In this document: piece by piece, positions 16,444 through 23,558 of the stretch
Layout of the letters: each line of letters starts with the position of its first letter
How positions within the stretch are numbered: position 1 is the first letter of the stretch
Assembly (NCBI GenBank): GCA_964524145.1
Contig: CAZGCA010000062.1
Coordinates: forward strand, 1 to 36,522
DNA length: 36,522 bases
From: CAZGCA01 sp964524145
GTDB lineage: Bacteria > Hydrogenedentota > CAZGCA01
Direction of reading: 5' to 3'
Translations under genes and position numbers: made by a program
The notes under the pieces: generated by a model
What the model was told of the DNA's origin: nothing
Seen by the model: only the letters and a program-made list of their open reading frames with translations
Database searches by the model: none

Positions 16444-17832
16444 TTACAGGTGCCAGGGCGCACGCATCTCGCGCGAGAGCTTCTCGTTCGCCGAATCGTC
16501 GTTGATGAACCGTTCGGTGTCGGGGTTCCACCTCAGTTTTCGGCCGAGCTGCATCGCGATGTTCCCGATATGGCTGATGGTGATGGTTCTGTGGCCGACC
16601 TCAAACGGTGCGTAGGTGTCCTCACGGCTCTTGATGCAGTCGAGAAAGTCGCGCTGTTCGGCCCCGGGACAGGTGCGCAGGTGAATCTCTTCCGGGCCGA
16701 TCTCGGAGCTCAGAATCTTCTCCGAACTCGCCTCGACAGGCCCGTAAAACTCGCACTGGATCCATCCGTCGGTTCCTTCAAACCGGATATGACCGCTCCG
16801 GGGACCACTTGCGCAGACCAAGGTCACGCCGTTGCTGTACTCGTACGTGAGTTCCCACGCCGTCGCCGTGTTGTAGCCGGCCTTGTCCAGCGGGAACTCG
16901 CCGTGGCCTTCGACGCTTATCGGCCCGGTGCGCTCAGTGTCGTTGCCCCACTGGGCCACGTCGTTCATGTGCGCGCCCCAGTCGGTCAGCATCCCGCCGG
17001 AGTAGTCGAGCACCCAGCGCCAGTTCCAGTGGAGATGCGCCGGCGTGTACGGTTTCCAGGGAACCTGGCCCAGCCACATGTTGTAGTCCAGGTTGTCCGG
17101 CACGGGCGGGTACTCCGGTTCTTTGCCCGCGAAGTCGCCCTCGATCCTCATCCTCGTTGCCCACAGATCGCCGCGGACCCAACGGCCCTGGGGAAGCTCG
17201 GTGCGGATCGTGTGCAGCTTGCCTATACGACCGTTGCGAACACGTTCGCAGACTTCCAGAAAGTTGCCCCTCGAACGGTTCTCGCTGGCTGTGATGCTTA
17301 CGCGGCCGTGTTGCTTGACCGTATCGGAAAGCACGCGGCCTTCCTCGACGGTCAGCGACAACGGTTTTTCGCAGATGACGTCTTTGCCGGCTTTGGCCGC
17401 GGCAATCGCAGGCAGCACGTGCCAGTGGTCCGGCGTCGAGACGACCACGGCATCGATATCGTCACGAGCAACGATCTCCCGCCAATCCTGGGTGGTGTAA
17501 CAGCCGGAAAGATCGGTGTTCAATCTCGTCTTGGCGAACTCGATAGCGCCCTCGATCCTGTCAGTATCGACATCGCACAGAGCGACAAACTGGGCGTCGG
17601 GCTGTTTCGAGAAGCGGGCTATGTTGCGGTTCGTACCGTGATCGCCTGTCCCGATGAAGCCTAACGCTATCCTGTTGCTTGGGGCAACCGTCCCGGCGGC
17701 GCCAACGGCCGACGGCGAGACGATGGTGGGCGCTGAAGTCCGGCACCCCGCGCCGACAACCGCCGCGCCCGCTGCAGCACGTTTGAGGAAATCACGCCGG
17801 GACACCTCTTTTGATTTCGTCTTTCTCTTCAT
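16444..17832 (-). CDS. Tat-exported Gfo/Idh/MocA oxidoreductase (2)
   Basis: A 462-residue paralogue of the oxidoreductase at 14088-15449. The Tat motif is SRRDFLKR (R12-R13); the hydrophobic region contains VVGAGC, which could act as a Tat lipobox although the -3 residue is not typical. The Rossmann start is GFIGTGDHG, the EKP motif is CEKPLSL, and the catalytic stretch is DWGAHMNDVAQW. The two paralogues share 'GTVAPSNRI'/'GNVAPSNRI' after the signal and 'WNPDTERFIND'/'WNPDAERFVND' near the C terminus, so they are close relatives that may act on different hydroxyls or at successive steps. The start is preceded by AAAGGAA. It lies 13 bp after the ThuA gene and 30 bp before the TIM-barrel gene. 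Confidence 0.9.
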   Translation of the reverse strand: MKRKTKSKEVSRRDFLKRAAAGAAVVGAGCRTSAPTIVSPSAVGAAGTVAPSNRIALGFIGTGDHGTNRNIARFSKQPDAQFVALCDVDTDRIEGAIEFAKTRLNTDLSGCYTTQDWREIVARDDIDAVVVSTPDHWHVLPAIAAAKAGKDVICEKPLSLTVEEGRVLSDTVKQHGRVSITASENRSRGNFLEVCERVRNGRIGKLHTIRTELPQGRWVRGDLWATRMRIEGDFAGKEPEYPPVPDNLDYNMWLGQVPWKPYTPAHLHWNWRWVLDYSGGMLTDWGAHMNDVAQWGNDTERTGPISVEGHGEFPLDKAGYNTATAWELTYEYSNGVTLVCASGPRSGHIRFEGTDGWIQCEFYGPVEASSEKILSSEIGPEEIHLRTCPGAEQRDFLDCIKSREDTYAPFEVGHRTITISHIGNIAMQLGRKLRWNPDTERFINDDSANEKLSREMRAPWHL

Positions 17833-17845
17833 GGCCGGTTCCTTT

Positions 17846-18592
17846 CTAGCCCGACTTCTTGCTCGCGGCCCATTTTATCGACTGGGCTACCAGGCGGCGG
17901 TAGCTCTCATCTGCAAAGATGCTCGTGCCGTGACCCATCTGTATGTAGCAGACGTTGGCGTCGCGATACGTTTTGACCCAGCAGACGGGTTTGTCGGCCG
18001 CAGGATGGTCCGTGGTCAGGAGCACACGGTTGCCCGGGTCGCACGAGAACTTGTTGTACGTCTCGTCGTGGACGCGAAACTCGTTCAGACCGCGCGTGAC
18101 CGGGTGGCGAGAGTCTTCGATCTCTATCGTGAAGTCAACGTCGTGCTTGTACCCCGACCCGGGATGCGTGACACCGCCTTCCACCGTCTCGCTCAGGTAG
18201 TATTTGGAGCCGATAATCTTGCGGTACTCGGGCCATTCCTGGAACGAAGCTATGGCGTGATGGAGCGCCACAAGCCCGACACCCCGGTCAAGCAGCGCAA
18301 CAAAGTTCTTGCGGCGTTTCTCGGAGATCTGTTGCGTCATGTTGTAAAGCACGATGACGTCGTACGGCCAGTCGTCGATGTCCTCGAATACCTCGCTATG
18401 GTCCCGTTGCGGCAGATGGACATACTCGATACCCTCGAGACCGTCGAACAGACCGAGGAAGGTCTTCTTGTCGAAGTCGTGCCCGCCCGTGACAAGAGCA
18501 ACCTTGAGTCCCCCACCCGGCTCGCTGGCATCCGCGTGCACACACCCGAAACACAGCACCGCTACCACTACCAACCCAATCCACACCTTCAT
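17846..18592 (-). CDS. Exported ThuA-domain protein
   Basis: A 248-residue protein, first gene of the minus-strand operon. It has a signal peptide MKVWIGLVVVAVLCFG followed by VHADA, a probable signal peptidase I site. The ThuA domain covers nearly the whole mature protein: VALVTGGHDFD, YDVIVLYNMTQQIS, GVGLVALHHAIASFQEWPEY, HPVTRGLNEFRVHDETY and NVCYIQMGHGTSIFADE. The same domain is fused to DUF1080 in the last gene of the operon. ThuA proteins are linked to trehalose and related disaccharide use, with no firmly known chemistry. The frame extends to 18724, but the ATG at 18592 has GGGAA upstream and lies downstream of the promoter at 18681-18709. Confidence 0.87.
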   Translation of the reverse strand: MKVWIGLVVVAVLCFGCVHADASEPGGGLKVALVTGGHDFDKKTFLGLFDGLEGIEYVHLPQRDHSEVFEDIDDWPYDVIVLYNMTQQISEKRRKNFVALLDRGVGLVALHHAIASFQEWPEYRKIIGSKYYLSETVEGGVTHPGSGYKHDVDFTIEIEDSRHPVTRGLNEFRVHDETYNKFSCDPGNRVLLTTDHPAADKPVCWVKTYRDANVCYIQMGHGTSIFADESYRRLVAQSIKWAASKKSG

Positions 18593-18680
18593 GACGTTTC
18601 CCTTCCCTTGCACTACCCCGAAGCTTAAATCCCACAACCGCCACGGCACGCTAATACCTCCCCACAGACTCCTAGCAGCA

Positions 18681-18709
18681 AAGGTAACACGCTCCCCCCG
18701 CGCTGTCAA
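18681..18709 (-). promoter_or_regulatory. Promoter for the minus-strand sugar operon
   Basis: On the minus strand, TTGACA (18709-18704) and TACCTT (18686-18681) are 17 bp apart. The -35 is perfect and the -10 keeps the TA....T core. This predicts a leader of about 80 nt before the ThuA gene. The five genes down to 10743 have gaps of 13-49 bp and no other clear promoter was seen between them. Confidence 0.65.
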
Positions 18710-18749
18710 GTGGTAGTGAGCCATTTTCGCTGCGGCTGTCTTCTGGACT

Positions 18750-18846
18750 GCGGTAGCTTGCTACCGCTCTTCCCTTGGACAGCTTGCTGTCCAACAACCC
18801 GGACTCAAGCAAGCTTGGTCCCGAGGAAAGCGCAAGCAAGCTTGCG
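18750..18846. repeat. Cluster of four hairpins with TT/AA centres
   Basis: Four inverted repeats follow each other: GCGGTAGC-TT-GCTACCGC (18750-18767), TTGGACAGC-TT-GCTGTCCAA (18775-18794), CAAGC-AA-GCTTG (in 18800-18825), and GCGCAAGC-AA-GCTTGCGC (in 18825-18846). All have the same AGC-TT-GCT or AGC-AA-GCT core with different outer arms. None is followed by a T-tract. They look like a REP-type repeat family rather than terminators. Confidence 0.65.
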
Positions 18847-18986
18847 CACTCCACATCCCATCGGGGTCAACTCGATACTTCTTGTCGTTCCGCAACACAT
18901 GAACACGGCGGATTGCCGATACCGCTGGGGTACCGAGTCGAGAACCATTGTTGCGGCAGACAACACAGCAGTAGTTGCAACAGAGG

Positions 18987-19016
18987 TTGACGGCCATGGC
19001 CTTTCTTCGATAGAAT
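18987..19016 (+). promoter_or_regulatory. Promoter reading into the accessory island
   Basis: TTGACG (18987-18992) and TAGAAT (19011-19016), 18-bp spacer. It predicts transcription from about 19023 towards the 44-codon ORF at 19098 and the FRG gene. The rest of 18593-19097 holds the divergent operon promoter and the hairpin cluster. Confidence 0.6.
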
Positions 19017-19097
19017 GGCGGTGGAGGCTCCCCACATAACCTGTGTGACTTCGTTTCTGTTGTAGGACGCGGCGTGAGAAGGGAGAGGTAAACGTCA

Positions 19098-19232
19098 ATG
19101 CCCGCCAATCGCAAAGGCACAAAAAAAGCAGTTATTACCGCTGTGAAGAAGTGCCTTGACGCGCGGGGCGAGAACTGCGAAGAGTGGGAGCGGGAGATCG
19201 ACGAACGCGTGGCGCGTCTTTACGGACTGTAG
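19098..19232 (+). CDS. Small protein of unknown function (44 aa)
   Basis: A basic, lysine-rich N-terminal part (RKGTKKAVITAVKK) is followed by NCEEWEREIDERVARLYGL at the C terminus. The ribosome binding site GGGAGAGG at 19081-19088 and the promoter at 18987-19016 support it as a translated ORF. The ending EIDERVARLYGL resembles the extreme C terminus of large type II restriction-modification enzymes (pattern EID..V..LYGL), so it may be a relic of such a gene. A 43-bp piece (19171-19213) recurs at 21744-21786 with 41 of 43 bases identical. No function is assigned. Confidence 0.5.
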   Translation: MPANRKGTKKAVITAVKKCLDARGENCEEWEREIDERVARLYGL

Positions 19233-19280
19233 CTCGGACGCCCCGCCCACGAATCAACGATCTTTGGCAAGATGGTTAGG
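19228..19280. repeat. Diverged copy of a twin-hairpin repeat
   Basis: This stretch, starting in the stop of the small ORF, aligns with the better-preserved element at 21833-21886. Shared blocks in the same order are GTAGCT, GGACG, GAATCAAC and GGCAAGATG. Here the hairpin arms have decayed, so only the sequence relation remains. It lies just upstream of the FRG gene. Confidence 0.5.
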
Positions 19281-19290
19281 GAGTACTTGA

Positions 19291-20145
19291 ATGACCACTG
19301 GAGATATCGTCAAGCCTATCAAAACAGGCAAAATAGAGAAAGTCAAGCAGGCCGTTGAGCTGGCGACAGATGCAAAACGAGCTGGCTTCTGGTATCGCGG
19401 TGAACCGAGAGAGTATGATGAGCCACTTACCCCAGTCGTGTTCAGGTCGGAGTGGCGAGCGCGGGGACTAGCGTTGGCAAAGGACCTAGAGCAGTTCTTC
19501 TTTCACGAATTCAAACGGAAAGCGCCAGCCATGATCACTGCTCCACCCAACCAGAAGAACAATTTCAAGTGGCTCCTTCTCATGCGCCATCATGGAACAC
19601 CCACGAGATTGCTAGATTGGAGCGAGAACTTTCTTGTGGCATTGTATTTCGCGGTCAGAGACTACCGGGAGGAGACAGGAATCGTGTGGGCAATGCGGGC
19701 TGCTGGCCTAAACCTATCGGGATGCGACAAGCACAAAGTGCTGGATGAACGTGACTACATAGTGCAGACCCTCGTCGCCGAAGCTGCGGGAGGCCAACTC
19801 AAACTGGAACAGAAGCAGAAACTTGAGCTCCTCAACTATCCTCCTGCATTCAAACCGACAATACACTACCCCAGAATGAGAGCACAATACGGTGCATTCA
19901 CGATTCATCGTCAGAATATCGGATATAAACAGATAAACGAACTGTTGCCTTCACCGAGAGAGTGGTACCGATGGACTATCGATCCTGACGTGAAGCCTGT
20001 CATCGAGTCACAACTTGCTGCTATGGGGATAACTGAAGACCGGTTGTTTCCTGAGCTCGACGGACTTTCCGAAAGTCTGCAACGAGAGGTACGCTTGAAG
20101 GAGCAATTCGCCTCAAAGGCAGAGGTTTATGCACGTCCGGGTTGA
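19291..20145 (+). CDS. FRG-domain protein
   Basis: A 284-residue protein with an FRG domain, named for its F/Y-R-G motif, here FWYRGEPREYD (about residues 33-43). The second hallmark is LLLMRHHGTPTRLLDWSENF followed by LVALYFAVRD (about 95-125). FRG proteins are accessory genes found on phages, plasmids and genomic islands; their biochemistry is not established and a link with defence is only suspected. The start is supported by AGGGAG 7 nt upstream. The last codons overlap the start of a relic of the helix-hairpin-helix gene (20132-20203). The neighbours are a nuclease-like and a DNA-glycosylase-like gene on the same strand. Codon use looks less GC-biased than in the housekeeping genes, consistent with transfer. 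Confidence 0.85.
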   Translation: MTTGDIVKPIKTGKIEKVKQAVELATDAKRAGFWYRGEPREYDEPLTPVVFRSEWRARGLALAKDLEQFFFHEFKRKAPAMITAPPNQKNNFKWLLLMRHHGTPTRLLDWSENFLVALYFAVRDYREETGIVWAMRAAGLNLSGCDKHKVLDERDYIVQTLVAEAAGGQLKLEQKQKLELLNYPPAFKPTIHYPRMRAQYGAFTIHRQNIGYKQINELLPSPREWYRWTIDPDVKPVIESQLAAMGITEDRLFPELDGLSESLQREVRLKEQFASKAEVYARPG

Positions 20146-20203
20146 GAGTATCGAAGCGCTGACGCTGCTGAAAGGCGTAGGCTGGCCGATGGCTTCGTCA
20201 CTC
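20132..20203 (+). pseudogene. Fragment of a helix-hairpin-helix gene
   Basis: In one frame this reads IEALTLLKGVGWPMASSL (20150-20203), matching IEALILLQGVGWPTASVI in the intact gene at 21174-21689 (codons 21426-21479) at 13 of 18 residues. Most base changes are at third positions, so it is an old relative, not a recent copy. It has no start, stops resembling the family after MAS, and then runs into the ribosome binding site of the next gene. Its first bases overlap the end of the FRG gene. Confidence 0.6.
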
Positions 20204-20216
20204 AGAAGGAGACGAG

Positions 20217-21086
20217 ATGATGCTGCAATATGTCAAACCAACACCTGTGCAATTGAAGAATCATCCGGATTTCACGGAGAAGTGGGTTCAGGAGCGCATA
20301 GCTGACGACCCGTCCATTCTCGGGTTGGGCGACGTGGAACTGAGAGATGTCGAACGGATACAGCCGAAAGCGGGCCGTCTGGATTTGCTCTTGCGCGACC
20401 CGGATTCAGGAAAGCGGTATGAAGTCGAAATCATGCTCGGGGCGGTAAACGAGAGCCATATTATCCGCACGATTGAGTATTGGGATATCGAACGGAAGCG
20501 CTACCCACAATACGACCACTGTGCTGTAATCGTTGCTGAGGACATCACATCGCGATTTCTGAACGTGATAAGCTTGTTCAACAGCGCCATACCTATCATA
20601 GCGATTCAGCTCAACGCGTCCCAAGTGGGGGAGCAGATTGTGCTTAACTTCACCAAAGTCCTCGATGAGGTCATCCTGGGTCTGGACGACGAAGAAGAAC
20701 CGGAAACACCAGTAGACCGTGCCTATTGGGAAATCAAGGCGAGCAAACAATCCCTGGCAATCGCTGATGACTGTTTGTCTGTCTTACGGGAAATCAAACC
20801 CAGCCTGAACCTCAAGTACAACAAGTACTATATCGGCATAACCGAGGACGGCAGTCCCAACAACTTTCTCGTCTTCAGAGCAAAAAAGCAGTTCCTGCGT
20901 GTGGAGGCCAAAATCTCCGACCAGGACAAATGGAAGACAGACTTGGAGGATGCAGGGCTTGTAGTCCTTGAGGGCGTGAAGAAACGCCCCCGCATCAAGC
21001 TGCAAGTCACTGCCGAGGATGTGGGAATGCACCGGGAGCTGCTCAAGAATTTGTTTCTCGCCGCGTATCAGGAGTCAGGCGATTAG
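20217..21086 (+). CDS. PD-(D/E)XK nuclease-like protein
   Basis: A 289-residue protein. The N-terminal half resembles PD-(D/E)XK nucleases: an early helix with E26 (WVQERIADDPSILGLG), GRLDLLL with D56, and a strand YEVEIMLG with E69 and E71, followed by a helix ESHIIRTIEYW. The third-position Lys of the ExK motif is absent, so activity is uncertain. The layout recalls the DUF4268 relatives, where the strand reads VEN/VEI-x-LG. The C-terminal part (about 200-285: YYIGITEDGSPNNFLVFRAKKQFLRVEAKI) looks like a DUF5655-type domain. AGAAGGAGA (20204-20212) sets the start at 20217 or at the next codon. The surrounding FRG and HhH genes suggest a mobile or defence-type locus; I do not recognise a named system. 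Confidence 0.65.
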   Translation: MMLQYVKPTPVQLKNHPDFTEKWVQERIADDPSILGLGDVELRDVERIQPKAGRLDLLLRDPDSGKRYEVEIMLGAVNESHIIRTIEYWDIERKRYPQYDHCAVIVAEDITSRFLNVISLFNSAIPIIAIQLNASQVGEQIVLNFTKVLDEVILGLDDEEEPETPVDRAYWEIKASKQSLAIADDCLSVLREIKPSLNLKYNKYYIGITEDGSPNNFLVFRAKKQFLRVEAKISDQDKWKTDLEDAGLVVLEGVKKRPRIKLQVTAEDVGMHRELLKNLFLAAYQESGD

Positions 21087-21173
21087 GGTACGCTCACTGC
21101 GTGTGGCCGACGGGAGGAGGATTAACGATGCCATGTCGAATCGATACTTGAGAAGGTGGAAGAGAAAACCGCG

Positions 21174-21689
21174 ATGAAGTGGTCGTTGCGCTTTGACCCG
21201 CGCCAAATCGAGGACTGGGCCGCAGAGTACGCTGCTACCTACGACGAAGAGGTGGAAAGTCTCGCCCTACGAATCCAAGAAAGACGGTGTCTGGACCGGG
21301 ACGACCTGCTCACCCTGTGCCGCTGGAAGTCGCCACGGAATCAGAAATGGCCGATGGAGAACGACCGCGACTATGTGACATACGTTACGAAAGCCGCGCT
21401 ACGTAGCGACAACGAGCAGTTCCGCATCGAAGCTCTCATATTGCTGCAAGGTGTCGGGTGGCCGACGGCGTCCGTCATCCTGCACTTCGGGTTCGACAAC
21501 CTCTATCCCATTCTCGATGTCCGCGCTCTGTGGTCAGTCTCCGTGGAGGACGACTACCAGTACAATTTCGAGCTCTGGTGGAGTTACACGAAGTTCTGCC
21601 GCCGCCAAGCCAAGAAGGCCAAGGTGTCAATGCGCACACTCGACCGCGCTCTCTGGGCCTACTCGAAGAAAGAACAGGGCGACGGCTGA
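21174..21689 (+). CDS. Helix-hairpin-helix DNA glycosylase-like protein
   Basis: A 171-residue protein of unassigned function. Its centre, LILLQGVGWPTASVILHFGF, is a helix-hairpin-helix like those of endonuclease III-type glycosylases, and it is followed by NLYPILDVRALWSV, where an Asp falls near the position of the catalytic Asp of the HhH-GPD superfamily. No iron-sulfur cluster cysteines are present. An N-terminal helical part (about 1-75) precedes it, and the C terminus is basic (RRQAKKAKVSMR). ATG 21174 is chosen over GTG 21156 because GGAAGAGA lies about 8 nt before it. A truncated relative lies at 20132-20203. DNA binding is likely; a base-excision role is inference. Confidence 0.65.
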   Translation: MKWSLRFDPRQIEDWAAEYAATYDEEVESLALRIQERRCLDRDDLLTLCRWKSPRNQKWPMENDRDYVTYVTKAALRSDNEQFRIEALILLQGVGWPTASVILHFGFDNLYPILDVRALWSVSVEDDYQYNFELWWSYTKFCRRQAKKAKVSMRTLDRALWAYSKKEQGDG

Positions 21690-21721
21690 CGAACCCGCTC
21701 ACCTGGACCGTAAGTCAGAAC

Positions 21722-21796
21722 ATGTGCGCGACGGGAGAGGAGCAGAACTGCGAAGAGTGGGAGCCGGAGATCGACGAACGCTTGGCCCAGCTCTGA
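21722..21796 (+). pseudogene. Second, shortened copy of the small ORF
   Basis: Reads MCATGEEQNCEEWEPEIDER then LAQL and stop (24 codons). Bases 21744-21786 match 19171-19213 in the 44-codon ORF at 41 of 43 positions, while the sequence upstream does not match. No good ribosome binding site is seen, so I treat it as a remnant. Confidence 0.5.
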
Positions 21797-21829
21797 CGGC
21801 TGTCGCCTGGCCGTATCGGCTAGAGACCA

Positions 21830-21895
21830 CGTTCGTAGCTTGGACGTCTCGTCCAAGAATCAACAACCTTGGGCAAGATGCCCAAGCCACGAACG
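21830..21895. repeat. Three-stem palindromic repeat (twin hairpin inside an outer stem)
   Basis: Outer arms CGTTCGT (21830-21836) and ACGAACG (21889-21895) enclose two perfect hairpins: TTGGACG-TCT-CGTCCAA (21840-21856) and CTTGGGCA-AGA-TGCCCAAG (21868-21886). The linker is GAATCAACAAC with part of the second arm. The three-way layout resembles REP/BIME elements. A diverged copy lies at 19228-19280. Confidence 0.7.
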
Positions 21896-21896
21896 C

Positions 21897-22265
21897 AGAC
21901 CTACCCTTGAGCCGGACGAGCTGAAGGTCTACAATGTTGGTGTCCGGCAGCGTCACGGGTGAGAGGGTGGCTGGTCATCGCTTGGAGTTTCGCCGACAGC
22001 CCAAGCGCTGCGCAGGCAAAGTGGCTTGCCACCAACACGAGCACAATGAGGTTGCGAAGGTTTTCACACCCTGACGGCTACCGACAATCAAGCTTCTTCT
22101 GCCGACAGCTGTTGTCCATAGTGCAAACCAAGGGGAGCCTGCCGGCAGGGCCAGACGAGACGCACTGCCGACAGCCGTGGTATACTATGGTAACGATACC
22201 AGGGAAGTTGATACGCGTCCCGAGAGGCAGTCGGTTCAATGGACTCCGTTCATAGGAGAGACTCG
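21897..22265. other. Repeat-containing intergenic stretch upstream of the HD gene
   Basis: No credible gene in about 370 bp. GCCGACAGC occurs three times (21992-22000, 22101-22109, 22167-22175), the last two within the longer CTGCCGACAGC. GTGGC-TT-GCCAC (22021-22032) has the same TT-centred layout as the 18750-18846 hairpins. CCTGCCGGCAGG (22138-22149) is a perfect palindrome. TATACT at 22181-22186 is a good -10 but has no matching -35. Confidence 0.45.
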
Positions 22266-23540
22266 GTGGATATGCGCGCTCGAGAGTTGCATGTAAGTCT
22301 GTTCGATTTGGTGGCTCCGCTGGCGAAGACGGTCGACATGATGAGCCCTGCCGTTGCGGACCACCACATGCGGGTTGCCTATCTTGCGTTTCGCATCTGT
22401 GAAGAGCTGGACTTACCCGCAGACGAGACCTTCAATATCACCGTTGCAGGTGCGTTACACGACATAGGAGCCTTCTCGCTCAACGAGCGGCTCGATCTGC
22501 TCGAGTTTGAAGAGCTCAAACCCACACAACATTCCGTCGCCGGGTACGAGCTGCTGAAGGACTTCGCGCCGTTTGCGGCGATGGCGCCCTTGATCAAGTA
22601 CCACCACGTTCGATGGGAGAATGGCAAGGGAGAACGGCGAGGCGGGGAGATTGTCCCCCGGGGTAGCCACATCTTGCACCTTGCCGACCGGGTGGCCGTG
22701 CTGATTCCCAAAGAGAGAGGGGGGCTTGGTCGAGTCAGCTCGATCTGCGAGACCATTGCGGGGCGCAGCGGCGACGTCTTCGTTCCGGAGTTCGTCGACG
22801 CGGTGCTGCAACTTGCGAAGAGAGACCATATCTGGTTGGAGGCGACCTCTGACTCGGTTGAGCGGATACTGCGGCGAAGCCTCGCGCCGCAGACCTATGA
22901 GCTTAACGTGGACGAGCTCCTGGCGTTCTCGCGTCTGATGTGCAAGGTGATCGACTTCAAGAGCGAGTTCACGGCGACCCACACGAGCGGGCTTGCGGCA
23001 ACAGCGCTTGCGTTGGCCCGGATACTGGGCTTCTCCGACGATGAGTGCACAATGATGCAGATGGCAGCCTACCTTCACGATCTGGGTAAGCTCGCCGTGC
23101 CTCTCGAGATCCTCGAGAAGCCCGCCAAGCTGACCGACGAAGAATGGCCTATCATGCGGTCTCACGTCTACTACACGTACCAGATTCTCGACCCCATCGA
23201 CTCGTTCGAGACCATCACTTCCTGGAGCGCGTTGCACCAGGAGCGGCTGGACGGGAGCGGCTACCCGTTCGGCTACAGCGCTGAGAAGATTCCTGAGGGT
23301 GCTCGCGTGATGGCGGTGGCGGACGTGTTTACGGGCATCACCGAGGACCGGCCGTATCGTAAGGGCATGGACGAAGACCAGGCTCGCGCTGTGCTCCGGG
23401 GCATGGCAGAACGGAACAAACTGGACGCCGACGTGGTCCGGACACTCTTGGAGCATTTCGACGAACTCAACAATGTTCGGACTGAAGCGCAAGAACGGGC
23501 GGTACGGGAGTACAGAGACTTCCAGGCAGCACTCGAGTGA
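22266..23540 (+). CDS. Tandem HD / HD-GYP phosphohydrolase
   Basis: A 424-residue protein from GTG 22266, with two HD-type domains. The first (about 20-155) has H65-D66 (GALHDIG) and a later HH pair at 113-114 (KYHHVRW), but no GYP. The second (about 205-410) has H239, H271-D272 (YLHDLGKLAVP), H300, then ALHQERLDGSGYP with GYP at 332-334 and D353 in AVADVF. HD-GYP proteins hydrolyse cyclic di-GMP; here the usual HH is HQ, so one metal ligand is replaced. No response-regulator or membrane domain is fused, suggesting a cytosolic enzyme or sensor. GGAGAG at 22255-22260 favours GTG 22266 (or ATG 22272) over ATG 22239. It is convergent with the next gene, 18 bp away. Confidence 0.85.
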   Translation: MDMRARELHVSLFDLVAPLAKTVDMMSPAVADHHMRVAYLAFRICEELDLPADETFNITVAGALHDIGAFSLNERLDLLEFEELKPTQHSVAGYELLKDFAPFAAMAPLIKYHHVRWENGKGERRGGEIVPRGSHILHLADRVAVLIPKERGGLGRVSSICETIAGRSGDVFVPEFVDAVLQLAKRDHIWLEATSDSVERILRRSLAPQTYELNVDELLAFSRLMCKVIDFKSEFTATHTSGLAATALALARILGFSDDECTMMQMAAYLHDLGKLAVPLEILEKPAKLTDEEWPIMRSHVYYTYQILDPIDSFETITSWSALHQERLDGSGYPFGYSAEKIPEGARVMAVADVFTGITEDRPYRKGMDEDQARAVLRGMAERNKLDADVVRTLLEHFDELNNVRTEAQERAVREYRDFQAALE

Positions 23541-23558
23541 CGTAGAACGGTTTGCGGC

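Noticed and set aside
16450..17664. 404-codon plus-strand frame across oxidoreductase (2)
   Set aside because: Antisense shadow with no recognisable domain.
18593..18724. N-terminal extension of the ThuA protein
   Set aside because: It crosses the operon promoter, and the signal peptide starts at 18592.
22455..23492. 345-codon minus-strand frame in the HD gene
   Set aside because: Antisense shadow of a gene with clear HD motifs.
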